From Pseudomonas entomophila (GTDB lineage Bacteria; Pseudomonadota; Gammaproteobacteria; Pseudomonadales; Pseudomonadaceae), in contig NZ_JAAMQJ010000012.1 of the NCBI RefSeq assembly GCF_013523125.1, forward strand, positions 41,988-105,987: 64,000 bases of DNA, read 5' to 3'. Positions 15,416-25,191 of the stretch are shown here, one piece after another. Numbering within the stretch: the first letter of the stretch is position 1; every line of letters begins with the position of its first letter. Under the pieces are notes generated by a model. It saw nothing but the letters and a program-made list of their open reading frames with translations. It was not told where the DNA came from and searched no databases. The position numbers were made by a program, and so were the translations under genes.

Positions 15416-18076
15416 TCACGGGCTCAGCGCGCCGAGCCCACGGTTGAGCGCTGCTTCCAGCGCCTGCTTGTGGCGCAGGTGGCACAACGTCGAGCCAACG
15501 CCGTCGTCGAACAGGTCCGACAGATCGAGATCGGTGAGGTAGCACGGGTACCGTTCGGCGCCCCGACGCTGGCTCAGGATCTGCGCGGCGACCACCGCAT
15601 CGAGCCGGTCACCGTGGTCCAACCGCGAGAACGGCACGTGGTCGCAATACCAGATCACCTCGGTGCCGCCGCTTGGCATGGCACGCAGCAGCGCCTGCAC
15701 TTCGTAGTAGCACGGATTGTCGCCCGTCGGCGTCGGTTGCGCCTGGACCTGGTACGCCTTGAAGCCTGGATCGGGCAACAGTCGATAGTAGGCCAGGGCC
15801 GGTTTGGGCGTGTGCTGCACGTCCAGCCGCAGGCGCGCGGCATGCCGCACCAGCATGGCTTGCAGGAACCGGTGCAGGGGGACCAGCAACTGGCGTTCGT
15901 CGCCACACGGCTGACGCTGGTACCAGAGCTGGTTGCGCTCATCCAGCACGTACAGGTCGGCGAACCCTGCCTGCAGTCGATGGAAGACCTGGATACAGTC
16001 GGTCCGGGCCTGCGCCAGCAGCGCGCTCACGGCATGCCCGTCCACCCGGCCGAGGCTGTCTGCTGCAGGGCGTAGGCGGCTGTCCGGCCTGCCGGGTGGC
16101 GCAGCCGGGCAGGCCTCAATGCGTTCGCCCAGGGCACGACCCTGTTCAGTGCCCAGGCCATGGATCCGCAGGTACGGTCGGCGCGGGCGGCCCGCCAGGC
16201 TGGCGGACAGGCGGCGCAGGCCGTGGGCCAGGGCCTCTGCACCCTCGTAGCGGCGGACCAGCACTTCGTTCCAGCTGGTGAGCGTGACCTGGTCGAGCGA
16301 CAGAAGCGTCCGTTCGGCCGGCTGCATCGTCTCGCTGTGGGGGCGGGGGCCTGCATCGACGTTGGCCAGCAGCAAGGTTCGCTCGGCAACGCTCGGTTGC
16401 AGCAGGCGACTGTCGATCACCGTTTCCAGCGGCAATACGAGCGTCTGCCGAATGCGATCGAGCAGACCTGCCACGTAGGTGCCATCGATACCGTTCACGG
16501 AGGCGGACAGCACGAGGCGGGTGCGCGGCGTGATCACACCGTTGCAGTGCGCCCAGACCAACAGCTCGACCAGGTGATGGGTCCGATGGATGCGCGTGTC
16601 CTGCGCGGTCGGCTCGACGACCTCGACCGTACCGGCGTACAAGCACCAGTGCCAGGTGGCTGGCGTTTGCGTGGTAGGCATTCGTGCCAAGGTGACCACC
16701 GCTTCTTCCAGGTTCGAGGCCAAGCCAGAATTGATCACTTCGACCTTGCCCGCGCGCCGTTCGAAGGCGGCGTAGAGACGCCGACCAAGCACACTCAGGC
16801 CATGGGAAACTGGCTGATTGGCAGGGTCGTGCAGGGCTGCGAACTGCAAGAGAAAGCGGTAGCTGTGGCTCAGTGCGCTGACCAGGCAACCGCGCTCGGC
16901 CAACGCCTGGCGAGCCCTCCAGCGCGCGCGGTCATTCAAGGCCGTCAACTGCTCGGGCCCCCAGCCCCATTCGTCCGACAGGCGCGCGAGCAACTGGCAC
17001 TGCCAGGCATGCCGTGTCGCGTTCGCCGGCTTTTCGGCCTTCAGGTAGAGGCTGCGCCTGAGCAGTTCAAGGCGCTTCGAATCGCCTCGTTGCCTCAGGT
17101 AACGTTCGACACGCCGGTAGATCATGACGTACGGGTCCAGCGCGTCGAGCCCGTCACGGTCGGCGTGGACCGCCTGTTTGAAGTCCACGGCCAGGCAGCG
17201 CATGTGTGGGTATTCGCTGGCGTAGACCTCGATGAGCAGCAGCTTGAGAACCGTCTTGTAGGGCGACTCGATGCCTTTGAACAAGTGCCAGAACCCCGCG
17301 CCGATGAACTCCTTCCTGGGAATGTGGGCCAGGTGTCCGAGGTCGAGGTGGGCATCGGCCCGGATCAGCCCCTGGGTCAACAGCGCCTGGGTGTAGGCAG
17401 GGTACGCCTGCTCGCATGCAGCAGGGACCAGCCACCACAGCGGCGTCTGGCCTGCGAGCCAGATGGCGGTCCGGTAGAACTCGTCGAGGAGCAGGTAGTG
17501 CTGGGCTTCGCCGCAGTCTTCGGCGCTCAGTTGGCTGACCCGGCGTCCTTGGGCGAAGCTGCGTGGCTCGATCAGGAAGATGTGCAGTTCGGCGTTCTGC
17601 AGGGCTGCCCAGGTCTCCAGGCGCTGGCACTTGGTACGCAGGGCCTGGAGGCTGGCTTGATCGAGGCCGGCGGCATGGCAGACCCAGACGTCCATGTCGC
17701 TGCGCGCCGTTTGCGCCAACGTTCCCAGGCTACCGATCAGGTACAGCCCTTCGACGACAGGCGCCTGATCCGGCACGAGCGCGACCTCGGCGAGCGAGCG
17801 GGTCAGGCGCAGGAGTTCGGCAAGCTGCTGCGGGGTCGGTCGAAACCCCCAGACGCCTGCACGGAGCGCCTGGGGCACGTAACCTGGCAAGGACGGGTGA
17901 TTGAGGTGCAGCAGCAGAGGCAGCAGCGTCAACACGCGGCGTTGAGAAGGCTCCAGCCCTTCCAGCGCACGCCCCAACCGTCCTCGATTGAGCTGCATGA
18001 AGCGTGCATGCAGCACGCCAGGCAAGGCAGGGTCGATAGGGTCGGACGAGTCGATGGGGGGAGGCGGAGGGGTCAT
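15416..18076 (-). CDS. cyaA: Class I adenylate cyclase
   Basis: Makes cAMP from ATP. The 886-aa protein has the nucleotidyltransferase catalytic signature at residues 114-131 (IGSLGTLAQTARSDMDVWV, with Gly115-Ser116 and the metal-binding Asp127 and Asp129), then a long C-terminal regulatory region with the YLLLDEFYRTAIWLAG and HLFKGIESPYKTVLKLLLIE blocks typical of CyaA. It is somewhat shorter than several Pseudomonas homologues (around 950 aa), mostly at the C-terminal regulatory side as far as I can judge. Head-to-tail convergent with rnk. Confidence 0.94.
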   Translation of the reverse strand: MTPPPPPIDSSDPIDPALPGVLHARFMQLNRGRLGRALEGLEPSQRRVLTLLPLLLHLNHPSLPGYVPQALRAGVWGFRPTPQQLAELLRLTRSLAEVALVPDQAPVVEGLYLIGSLGTLAQTARSDMDVWVCHAAGLDQASLQALRTKCQRLETWAALQNAELHIFLIEPRSFAQGRRVSQLSAEDCGEAQHYLLLDEFYRTAIWLAGQTPLWWLVPAACEQAYPAYTQALLTQGLIRADAHLDLGHLAHIPRKEFIGAGFWHLFKGIESPYKTVLKLLLIEVYASEYPHMRCLAVDFKQAVHADRDGLDALDPYVMIYRRVERYLRQRGDSKRLELLRRSLYLKAEKPANATRHAWQCQLLARLSDEWGWGPEQLTALNDRARWRARQALAERGCLVSALSHSYRFLLQFAALHDPANQPVSHGLSVLGRRLYAAFERRAGKVEVINSGLASNLEEAVVTLARMPTTQTPATWHWCLYAGTVEVVEPTAQDTRIHRTHHLVELLVWAHCNGVITPRTRLVLSASVNGIDGTYVAGLLDRIRQTLVLPLETVIDSRLLQPSVAERTLLLANVDAGPRPHSETMQPAERTLLSLDQVTLTSWNEVLVRRYEGAEALAHGLRRLSASLAGRPRRPYLRIHGLGTEQGRALGERIEACPAAPPGRPDSRLRPAADSLGRVDGHAVSALLAQARTDCIQVFHRLQAGFADLYVLDERNQLWYQRQPCGDERQLLVPLHRFLQAMLVRHAARLRLDVQHTPKPALAYYRLLPDPGFKAYQVQAQPTPTGDNPCYYEVQALLRAMPSGGTEVIWYCDHVPFSRLDHGDRLDAVVAAQILSQRRGAERYPCYLTDLDLSDLFDDGVGSTLCHLRHKQALEAALNRGLGALSP

Positions 18077-18283
18077 TGCGCACTCGAAGCAGGCAGCAGC
18101 GGCGCGATTTTAACCTGAGTCGAGCGGCCGTCTCAGAAAAAGTCGATGAATTGACGCCAATTTTTCGTCATCCGTCGTCTGCCAGGGGCGTCGCACACCG
18201 CCTGGCGGTCGACGCCTGCACGCACAAGGGTGGACAGCCAGGCGGTGGTTTAGTGCGGCCTCAAGCCTGTATGAATGTGCGGC

Positions 18284-18529
18284 TCAGGCGGCCTCGGCGA
18301 TTTCCAGGATGGTCAGCAACTGCTGGGCATGCTCGGCCGCATCGTGTCCCAGGCTGGTCAGGTAACCCCCGTCGGGCTGACTGGTCAGTTGTTTGTCATG
18401 CAGGCGGCGTGCGGCCTCGATCAAGCGGGGTGAGGCGTTGCTGTGGACCTTGAGGCCCTCCTGGCTGCTGTCCAGGTTGAACAGCGCGAGGACTTCCAGT
18501 TCGGCGATCAATTCGGGTGTGAAAGACAT
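18284..18529 (-). CDS. TIGR02647 family small protein
   Basis: 81-aa conserved protein of the TIGR02647 family (MSFTPELIAELEVLALFNLDSSQEGLKVH start), found in Pseudomonas and relatives and sometimes labelled DNA-binding without firm evidence. Compact and helical, no membrane segment. Stands between cyaA and another small conserved gene on the same strand. Confidence 0.82.
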   Translation of the reverse strand: MSFTPELIAELEVLALFNLDSSQEGLKVHSNASPRLIEAARRLHDKQLTSQPDGGYLTSLGHDAAEHAQQLLTILEIAEAA

Positions 18530-18601
18530 GACGACTCCTGACTTCCAGAGAGGACGGAGGCACCGTCGCCGGTGCCCGAGCCAGAAGTGTAGTCAGGCTT
18601 T

Positions 18602-18904
18602 TCAGGCGTTGCCTTGATCGGCCTCAGGGGGCAGTTCAGGCAGTGCGCGCAAGGCGTTTTCGTACCAGACATTGTCAAAAGCGCGGTCTTGTTCGAGCAT
18701 GGTGTCGATCTCGATCGCCAGCACGTGCGCCATCAGGTTGAGAATGTCCTCGCGTTCGTAGCCCACCAGGCTCAGCTTGTTGTACGTCGCTTTCGCCGCA
18801 GGCGGTTCGCCGCTCTCGATCTGGTTCTCGACGGCCTGGGTCAGGGTCGCCTCGACAAAGGCTTCTTCTTCGTCGTTGTAGTCGACGTCGTTGGACTCGC
18901 TCAT
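18602..18904 (-). CDS. Conserved hypothetical acidic protein
   Basis: A 100-aa acidic soluble protein (MSESNDVDYNDEEEAFVEATLTQAVENQIESGEPPAAKATYNKL...), conserved in Pseudomonas near cyaA/argH as I recall, without a named function. The central AKATYNKLSLVGYEREDILNLMAHVLAIEI region looks helical. ATG 18904 is chosen because the product begins MSESN; the large minus-strand open frame extending to 19633 is antisense to the glutathione transferase and not used. Confidence 0.75.
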   Translation of the reverse strand: MSESNDVDYNDEEEAFVEATLTQAVENQIESGEPPAAKATYNKLSLVGYEREDILNLMAHVLAIEIDTMLEQDRAFDNVWYENALRALPELPPEADQGNA

Positions 18905-19045
18905 GGCTCTGCTCCTGTGGATGAGCCGGCAGTGTGCCACGGGCCCGAGGGCGGCGCGAACCTGTACGCCCTCGGGCACTAGCCACGCACGGCGAGACAG
19001 GGCTATAACGGCTGGGCCATTTCTTACGGCCCGGAGACTGTTTTC

Positions 19046-19711
19046 ATGCTCAAGCTTCATGGATTTCCCGTCAGCAACTACTACAACATGGTCAAGCTGG
19101 CGCTGCTGGAAAAAGGCCTGCCTTTCGAAGAAGTGCAGTTGATCCCTGGGAAAACCCCGGAAACGCTGAAGGTCAGCCCACGTGGCAAGGTCCCGATCCT
19201 GGAGACCGAACAGGGCTACCTGAGCGAAACCAGCGTGATCCTCGAATACCTGGAGCAAAGCCAGGCAGGCACACCGCTGTTGCCGACCGATGCGTTCGAG
19301 CGGGCGAAAGTCCGTGAGCTGATGAAGGAAATCGAGCTCTACATTGAGCTCCCGGCGCGCACGTGCTACGCCCAGAGCTTCTTCGGGCAGTCGGTCGAGC
19401 CGTGGGTCAAGGAAAAGGCCCGCACCGATCTGCTGGCCGGTTTCGCCACCCTCAAGCGCAGTGGGCGCTTCGCGCCTTATGTGGCAGGTGAGCAGCTGAC
19501 CCTGGCGGACATCATGTTCTGCTTCTCGGTCGACCTGGCGGCCCAGGTCGGCAAGAAGGTCCTGGACGTCGACCTGTTGGCCGACGTGCCGGAAGCTGCC
19601 GAACTGCTGGAGCATCTGCACCAGGGGCCACACATCGCACGGATCAATGCCGACAAGGCGCAGATGATGCCGACCTTCCTCGAGATGATGCGCAACAAGC
19701 GTCCTTCCTGA
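19046..19711 (+). CDS. Glutathione S-transferase family protein
   Basis: 221-aa GST: N-terminal thioredoxin-like domain (about 1-78, with KVPILETEQGYLSETSVILEYLE, where the ES/T pair binds the glutathione gamma-glutamate) and an all-helical C-terminal domain containing LADIMFCF. Substrate unknown. A CGGAG ribosome site precedes the ATG. Convergent with argH, sharing a bidirectional terminator. Confidence 0.88.
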   Translation: MLKLHGFPVSNYYNMVKLALLEKGLPFEEVQLIPGKTPETLKVSPRGKVPILETEQGYLSETSVILEYLEQSQAGTPLLPTDAFERAKVRELMKEIELYIELPARTCYAQSFFGQSVEPWVKEKARTDLLAGFATLKRSGRFAPYVAGEQLTLADIMFCFSVDLAAQVGKKVLDVDLLADVPEAAELLEHLHQGPHIARINADKAQMMPTFLEMMRNKRPS

Positions 19712-19713
19712 TG

Positions 19714-19750
19714 AAAAAAGCCCCGGACCGCATGCCGGGCCGGGGCCTTT
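19714..19750. terminator. Bidirectional terminator between GST gene and argH
   Basis: GCCCCGG (19720-19726) pairs with CCGGGGC (19740-19746), flanked by A and T runs. Serves the plus-strand GST gene and the minus-strand argH gene. Confidence 0.75.
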
Positions 19751-19770
19751 CGATCACCTGAACGCCGGAC

Positions 19771-21165
19771 TCAGCGCGTGGCCAGCAGCGCGTGGCCACG
19801 GGCGACGGCTGCGCGGACCTGGTCCGGTGCCGTACCGCCGATGTGATTACGGGCGTTGACCGAGCCTTCGAGGGTCAAGACGGCGAACACGTCCTGCTCG
19901 ATCTGGTCGCTGAACTGACGCAGCTCATCCAGCTCCATTTCCGCCAGGTCCTTGTTGCAGTCGACCCCGTACTTGACCGCATGGCCGACGATTTCGTGGC
20001 AATCGCGGAACGGCAGGCCACGGCGCACCAGGTAATCGGCCAGGTCGGTCGCCGTGGAGAAACCACGCAGCGCCGCTTCGCGCATCACCTCACGGCACGG
20101 CTTGATCGCCGGCACCATGTCGGCGAAGGCCCGCAGGGAATCGCGCAGCGTGTCGGCAGCGTCGAACAGCGGCTCCTTGTCTTCCTGGTTGTCCTTGTTG
20201 TAGGCCAGCGGCTGGCCCTTCATCAGCGTCAGCAGTCCGGTCAGGGCGCCGAACACGCGACCGCTCTTGCCGCGCACCAGCTCCGGCACGTCGGGGTTCT
20301 TCTTCTGCGGCATGATCGAGCTGCCCGTGCAGAAGCGATCCGGCAGGTGGATGAAGTGGAACTGGGCGCTGGTCCACAGCACCAGTTCTTCGGAGAAGCG
20401 CGACAGGTGCATCATCGCGATGCTGGCCGCGGCACAGAATTCGATGGCGAAATCGCGATCCGACACGCCGTCGAGCGAGTTGCCACCGACGGTCTCGAAT
20501 CCGAGCAGCGTGCAGGTCAGCTCGCGGTCCACCGGGTAGGTGGTACCGGCCAGGGCGGCGCTGCCCAGCGGCATGCGGTTGGTGCGCTTGCGGCAGTCCA
20601 CCAGGCGCTCGTAGTCGCGCGACAGCATCTCGAACCAGGCCAGCAGGTGGTGGCCGAAGGTCACTGGCTGCGCGGTCTGCAGGTGGGTGAAGCCCGGCAT
20701 GATGGTGGCGGCTTCGCGCTCGGCCTGCTCCAGCAGGCCTTTCTGCAGGCGGGTGATCTCGCTCAGGATCAGGTCGATCTCGTCGCGCAGCCAGAGGCGG
20801 ATGTCGGTGGCGACCTGGTCGTTGCGGCTACGGCCGGTGTGCAGTTTCTTGCCGGTGATGCCGATGCGGTCGGTCAGGCGCGCTTCGATGTTCATGTGCA
20901 CGTCTTCGAGGTCGACACGCCAGTCGAAACGGCCAGCTTCGATCTCGGCCTGGATGGTCTTCAGGCCGTCGATGATGGCGTCGCGCTCGTGCTCGTCGAT
21001 CACACCGACCTGGGCCAGCATGGTGGCATGGGCAATCGAGCCCATGATGTCGTGACGGTACAGGCGCTTGTCGAAGTCGACCGAGGCGGTGAAGCGGGCG
21101 ACGAAGGCGTCGACGGGCTCGCTGAAGCGGCCGCCCCAGGACTGGTTGGTCTTGTCGGTGCTCAT
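19771..21165 (-). CDS. argH: Argininosuccinate lyase
   Basis: Last step of arginine synthesis: argininosuccinate to arginine and fumarate. The 464-aa protein has the fumarase/aspartase-superfamily signature [12 protein letters not shown] (about residue 278 onward), plus [11 protein letters not shown] start and [14 protein letters not shown] motif. Full length compared with the family. Divergent from algR across 305 nt. Confidence 0.97.
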   Translation of the reverse strand: MSTDKTNQSWGGRFSEPVDAFVARFTASVDFDKRLYRHDIMGSIAHATMLAQVGVIDEHERDAIIDGLKTIQAEIEAGRFDWRVDLEDVHMNIEARLTDRIGITGKKLHTGRSRNDQVATDIRLWLRDEIDLILSEITRLQKGLLEQAEREAATIMPGFTHLQTAQPVTFGHHLLAWFEMLSRDYERLVDCRKRTNRMPLGSAALAGTTYPVDRELTCTLLGFETVGGNSLDGVSDRDFAIEFCAAASIAMMHLSRFSEELVLWTSAQFHFIHLPDRFCTGSSIMPQKKNPDVPELVRGKSGRVFGALTGLLTLMKGQPLAYNKDNQEDKEPLFDAADTLRDSLRAFADMVPAIKPCREVMREAALRGFSTATDLADYLVRRGLPFRDCHEIVGHAVKYGVDCNKDLAEMELDELRQFSDQIEQDVFAVLTLEGSVNARNHIGGTAPDQVRAAVARGHALLATR

Positions 21166-21470
21166 GGATTCACTCGTAGCTGGCGTGATCTGAAAAAGTG
21201 GCGTCGATCATAACAGGGTTGTGCCTTGCCTCGCAGGGCGCAGGCACCGGACCGAGCGTGCGAACGTGCCTGGAAACCTCTCGGACGATCAACGATTGAA
21301 CGGCAACGCGGCAAGGACCGTCTACAGTTGGACAGAGGGTTGGCGGCAGGTACCGCGACCCAGTGAATCTTTGGCCATCGCATCGGTCTGAGCGTGGACC
21401 ACGGTGTCGGGCGATCCGCACCTCGGCACGCCTGTCCACCTGCGAGACTCATTCAGGAATCCAGCACTAT
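21166..21470. other. argH-algR intergenic region
   Basis: 305 nt holding the divergent promoters of argH and algR. No gene is visible; in P. aeruginosa the sensor gene algZ (fimS) occupies this place between argH and algR. Confidence 0.55.
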
Positions 21471-22223
21471 ATGAATGTCCTGATCGTTGATGACGAAACC
21501 CAATCCCGCGACCGCCTGAGCCGCTTGCTCGGCGAGCTGGAGGGGTACACCGTGCTGGAGCCTGGCGCCACCAACGGCGAAGAGGCCTTGGCCCTGATCG
21601 AAAGCCTCAAGCCCGATGTCGTGCTGCTGGACGTCGCCATGCCGGGCCTCGATGGCCTGCAGGTGGCCGCGCGCCTGTGCGAGCGCGAAGCGCCGCCGGC
21701 CGTGGTGTTCTGCACCGAGGGCGAGGACACCGCGCATCAGCCGTTCGAAGACAGCGCGCTCAGCCACGTGGCCAAGCCGGTGCAGCCGCAGGCGCTGCGC
21801 GATGCCCTGCGCAAGGCCGAGCGGCCCAACCGGACGCAGCTGGCGGCGCTCACGCGACCTGCCAACGAAAGCGGCGGCGGCCCCCGAAGCCACATCAGCG
21901 CACGCACCCGCAAAGGGATCGAGCTGATCCCACTGGGCCAGGTGGTCTACTTCATCGCCGACCACAAGTACGTGACCTTGCGCCATGAAGGCGGGGAAGT
22001 GCTGCTCGACGAGCCGCTCAAGGCCCTGGAGGATGAATTCGGCGACCGCTTCGTGCGTATCCATCGCAACGCGCTGGTGTCGCGCGAACGCATCGAACGC
22101 TTGCAGCGCACGCCGCTCGGGCATTTCCAGCTGTTTCTCAAGGGTCTCGACGGCGATGCGCTGACCGTCAGCCGGCGCCACGTGGCCGGCGTGCGCAAGA
22201 TGATGCAGACGCTCCAGGTTTGA
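21471..22223 (+). CDS. algR: LytTR-type response regulator AlgR
   Basis: 250-aa response regulator: receiver domain (1-120) with acidic Asp7/Asp8, phosphoacceptor Asp54 ([10 protein letters not shown]) and Lys in HVAKPVQ, then a LytTR DNA-binding domain (about 145-245, [16 protein letters not shown]). AlgR controls alginate, type IV pili, rhamnolipid and other virulence or biofilm genes in Pseudomonas. Here no AlgZ/FimS kinase gene is next to it. It is followed by hemC after 112 nt, as in other pseudomonads. Confidence 0.95.
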   Translation: MNVLIVDDETQSRDRLSRLLGELEGYTVLEPGATNGEEALALIESLKPDVVLLDVAMPGLDGLQVAARLCEREAPPAVVFCTEGEDTAHQPFEDSALSHVAKPVQPQALRDALRKAERPNRTQLAALTRPANESGGGPRSHISARTRKGIELIPLGQVVYFIADHKYVTLRHEGGEVLLDEPLKALEDEFGDRFVRIHRNALVSRERIERLQRTPLGHFQLFLKGLDGDALTVSRRHVAGVRKMMQTLQV

Positions 22224-22335
22224 TGCATCAGCGGCCGGTCACCTTCGCGAGAAACGCGCAGGGCTGACCGGCGTTCGCTGGCGAGGCGGGCAGAGCTGTT
22301 ATCATCGGGGGCATTTCTCTCGTTCGGGGCGTTTC

Positions 22336-23277
22336 ATGTCCACTCGCGAAATCCGCATCGCCACTCGCAAGAGTGCCCTGGCCCTCTGGCAGGCCGAGTA
22401 CGTCAAGGCTCGTCTGGAGGCCGCTCACCCGGGCTTGCTCGTCTCGCTGGTCCCCATGGTCAGCCGGGGTGACAAGCTGCTCGACTCGCCGCTGTCGAAG
22501 ATCGGCGGCAAGGGTCTGTTCGTCAAGGAACTGGAAACCGCGCTGCTCGAAGGGCAAGCCGACATTGCCGTGCATTCGATGAAGGATGTGCCGATGGACT
22601 TCCCGGAAGGCTTGGGCCTGTACTGCATCTGCGAGCGGGAAGATCCGCGCGATGCCTTCGTCTCCAACCGCTTCGCCAGCCTGGACGAACTGCCCCTGGG
22701 CAGCGTGGTCGGCACCTCCAGCCTGCGCCGGCAGACCCAGCTGCTGTCGCACCGGCCCGATCTGGAGATCCGCTTCCTGCGCGGCAACGTCAACACGCGC
22801 CTGGCCAAGCTTGACGCGGGCGACTACGACGCGATCATTCTTGCGGCCGCCGGGCTGATCCGCCTGGGCTTCGAGTCGCGCATCACCGCCAGTCTCGACG
22901 TCACCTACAGCCTGCCGGCAGGTGGGCAGGGCGCCGTGGGCATCGAATGCCGCAGCGCCGACAGCCACATCCAGGCCTTGCTGTCGCCACTGCATCACCT
23001 GGAAACGGCTGACCGTGTGATGGCCGAGCGGGCGCTCAACAAGCGCCTCAATGGTGGCTGTCAGGTACCGATCGCCAGTTATGCCGTGCTCGAAGGGGAT
23101 CAGCTCTGGCTGCGTGCCATGGTCGGTCAGCCGGACGGCGGGGCCCTGCTGCGGGCCGAGGCCCGTGGCCCCAGGACCGCCGCCGACCTGCTGGGCGTCC
23201 AGGTCGCCGACGACCTGCTCGACCAGGGCGCCGACGTCATTCTCACGGCGGTCTATGGCGAGGCCGGGCAGCCGTGA
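22336..23277 (+). CDS. hemC: Hydroxymethylbilane synthase (porphobilinogen deaminase)
   Basis: Polymerises four porphobilinogens into hydroxymethylbilane. The 313-aa enzyme has [12 protein letters not shown] near the start, the VHSMKDVP motif and the dipyrromethane-cofactor cysteine Cys242 in LNGGCQVP. First gene of the hemC-hemD-hemX-hemY run; its stop overlaps the hemD GTG start (GTGA). Confidence 0.97.
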   Translation: MSTREIRIATRKSALALWQAEYVKARLEAAHPGLLVSLVPMVSRGDKLLDSPLSKIGGKGLFVKELETALLEGQADIAVHSMKDVPMDFPEGLGLYCICEREDPRDAFVSNRFASLDELPLGSVVGTSSLRRQTQLLSHRPDLEIRFLRGNVNTRLAKLDAGDYDAIILAAAGLIRLGFESRITASLDVTYSLPAGGQGAVGIECRSADSHIQALLSPLHHLETADRVMAERALNKRLNGGCQVPIASYAVLEGDQLWLRAMVGQPDGGALLRAEARGPRTAADLLGVQVADDLLDQGADVILTAVYGEAGQP

Positions 23278-24041
23278 ACGGCTGGCGCCTGCTGCTGACC
23301 CGGCCCACCGAGGAGTGTGCCGACCTGGCACGGGCCTTGGCCGAGACTGGTATCGTCAGCCGCAGCCTGCCGTTGCTACACATCGAGCCCTTGCCGCTTG
23401 GCGCTGCCCAGCACGGAACCTTGCAGGCCCTGGACACCTACCAGGCGATCATCGTGGTCAGCAAGCCGGCGGCACGCCTGCTGCTGGCCGCCACGTCCCC
23501 TGAGAAGCTGGCCGGCCTTCGCGCGGCCTGGTTCACGGTTGGCGCGGCGACGGCAGGTGTGCTGGCTCGCCAGGACCTCGCCGCCCGCTTCCCCGAGCAG
23601 GGCGACGACAGCGAGGCGCTGCTCGCGCTGCCTGCTCTGACCGAGGCCCTCGACGGCCCGGCACCGCGTGTGCTGATCGTGCGTGGCGAGGGAGGTCGCG
23701 AACGGCTGGCCGAGTGTCTTGCCGAGCAAGGCGTCAGGGTCGATTATCTGGAACTGTATCGCCGCTGCCTGCCGGACTATCCGGAGGGCGCGCTGGCCCG
23801 TCTGGTCGACGGGGAACGCCTCAATGGCCTGGTGGTCAGCAGTGGTCAGGGCTTCGAACATTTGTACCGCCTGGCCGGTGAGGCATGGCCTCGTCTGGCG
23901 CAGCTGACGCTGTTCACGCCCAGCCCCCGGGTGGCCGATCAGGCCCGGGCGGTGGGTGCACAGCACGTTGTGGATTGCCGTGGCGCCAGCGCCGCGGCCT
24001 TGATGGCAGCCGTGCAGCGATGCGCTGAACCTGCCTCTTAG
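23274..24041 (+). CDS. hemD: Uroporphyrinogen-III synthase
   Basis: Cyclises hydroxymethylbilane to uroporphyrinogen III. 255 aa with the usual two alternating alpha/beta domains and the conserved [11 protein letters not shown] segment (around residue 188). Sequence conservation in HemD is always low, so the call rests partly on position directly after hemC with a 4-nt GTGA overlap. Confidence 0.92.
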   Translation: MNGWRLLLTRPTEECADLARALAETGIVSRSLPLLHIEPLPLGAAQHGTLQALDTYQAIIVVSKPAARLLLAATSPEKLAGLRAAWFTVGAATAGVLARQDLAARFPEQGDDSEALLALPALTEALDGPAPRVLIVRGEGGRERLAECLAEQGVRVDYLELYRRCLPDYPEGALARLVDGERLNGLVVSSGQGFEHLYRLAGEAWPRLAQLTLFTPSPRVADQARAVGAQHVVDCRGASAAALMAAVQRCAEPAS

Positions 24042-24084
24042 GCGCCCTGCGCGAGCAGCGTGCCCCAATGCAAAGGATGGATAC

Positions 24085-25191
24085 GTGAGCGAAACTGTCT
24101 TGCCCAACACTGAACCGTCACCGGTGCCCAAGACGCCGGACACTCAACCGGCCGCCGCGCCACGCCGCTCGGGTCCGGGCAACGGCCTGGCCATCCTGGC
24201 CCTGTTGCTCGGCGCGGCAGGCGTCGCGGCCGGTGGCTGGGGCGTCTGGCAAGTGCGTCAGATCCAGACCCACGAGCAGGGCCAGGGTCAGCACCTGCAA
24301 GCCCTCAACGAGCGCACTGCCAGCCTGCAGCAGCGCGAGCAACAGATCACGGCACAGTTGCAAAGCCTGCCAGCGGCCAGCGAGCTGGAAGATCGTCGCC
24401 GGCTGGTCACGCAGCTGCAAGGCGATCAGCAGCGGCTCAGCCAGCGTCTGGAAACCGTGCTGGGCGCCAGCCGCAAGGACTGGCGCCTGGCCGAGGCCGA
24501 GCACCTGCTGCGTCTGGCCACGCTGCGTCTGTCGGCCTTGCAGGACATCGACAGCGCCAAGGCCCTGGTCGAAGGGGCCGATGAAATCCTGCGCGAGCAG
24601 AGCGATCCAGGCTCGTTCGCTGCCCGCGAGCAACTGACTCGCAGCCTAGCCGTGCTCAACAGCACCCAGCAGCCCGACCGCACCGGCCTGTTCCTCAAAC
24701 TGGCCGCCCAGCGTGACCTGGTGCAACAGCTCAGCGCCCAGTCGCCTGATTTCACCAGCGACGCCAACGCCATGGGCGCCGTGACTGCCGACGGCGATGT
24801 CGCCAGTCGTTGGTCGCGCTGGTGGGCTGAAATGTCGAAGTACTTCCAGATGGAATTCGGCGCCGACAAGCACGTTCGGCCTCTGCTGGCCGGGCAGTCG
24901 CTCAATCAGTTGCGTCTGGCCCTGAGCCTGACCCTCGAGCAGGCGCAGTGGGCAGCGCTCAACGGCGAGGCCAAGGTCTATGCCCAGGCCCTGGACGAGG
25001 CCCGCAGCGTGCTGCTGGCCAATTTCAATGCCGACAATCCGCAGAGCAAGGCCATGCTCGACAGCCTCGACGCGCTGGCCGAAGAGCCCGTCGCCGTGGA
25101 GGTGCCTGATCTGAGCGCCAGCCTGACGGCCGTGCAGGCCTACATCGCGCGTCGCCACCTGCCAGCCGACAACGCGGAGGCCAAGCCATGA
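24085..25191 (+). CDS. hemX: HemX-like membrane protein of the haem operon
   Basis: 368 aa with a Pro/Ala-rich cytoplasmic N-terminus, a single transmembrane segment (GLAILALLLGAAGVAAGGWGVWQV, about 33-56) and a long periplasmic coiled-coil/helical region (65-125). HemX proteins are often annotated as uroporphyrinogen-III C-methyltransferase, but no SAM-binding methyltransferase motif is visible here, so that name would be misleading. GTG start at 24085; no in-frame ATG is near. Stop overlaps the hemY start (ATGA). Confidence 0.88.
   Translation: MSETVLPNTEPSPVPKTPDTQPAAAPRRSGPGNGLAILALLLGAAGVAAGGWGVWQVRQIQTHEQGQGQHLQALNERTASLQQREQQITAQLQSLPAASELEDRRRLVTQLQGDQQRLSQRLETVLGASRKDWRLAEAEHLLRLATLRLSALQDIDSAKALVEGADEILREQSDPGSFAAREQLTRSLAVLNSTQQPDRTGLFLKLAAQRDLVQQLSAQSPDFTSDANAMGAVTADGDVASRWSRWWAEMSKYFQMEFGADKHVRPLLAGQSLNQLRLALSLTLEQAQWAALNGEAKVYAQALDEARSVLLANFNADNPQSKAMLDSLDALAEEPVAVEVPDLSASLTAVQAYIARRHLPADNAEAKP

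Noticed and set aside
22181..22195. CACGTG-containing hexamers elsewhere (for example in algR, gabT, cyaA and GST genes) as extra parS sites
   Set aside because: They lack the TGTT and AACA flanks required by the parS consensus.
24085..25191. HemX as a uroporphyrinogen-III C-methyltransferase
   Set aside because: The common database name is not supported: there is no SAM-binding methyltransferase domain, only one membrane helix and a periplasmic helical region.
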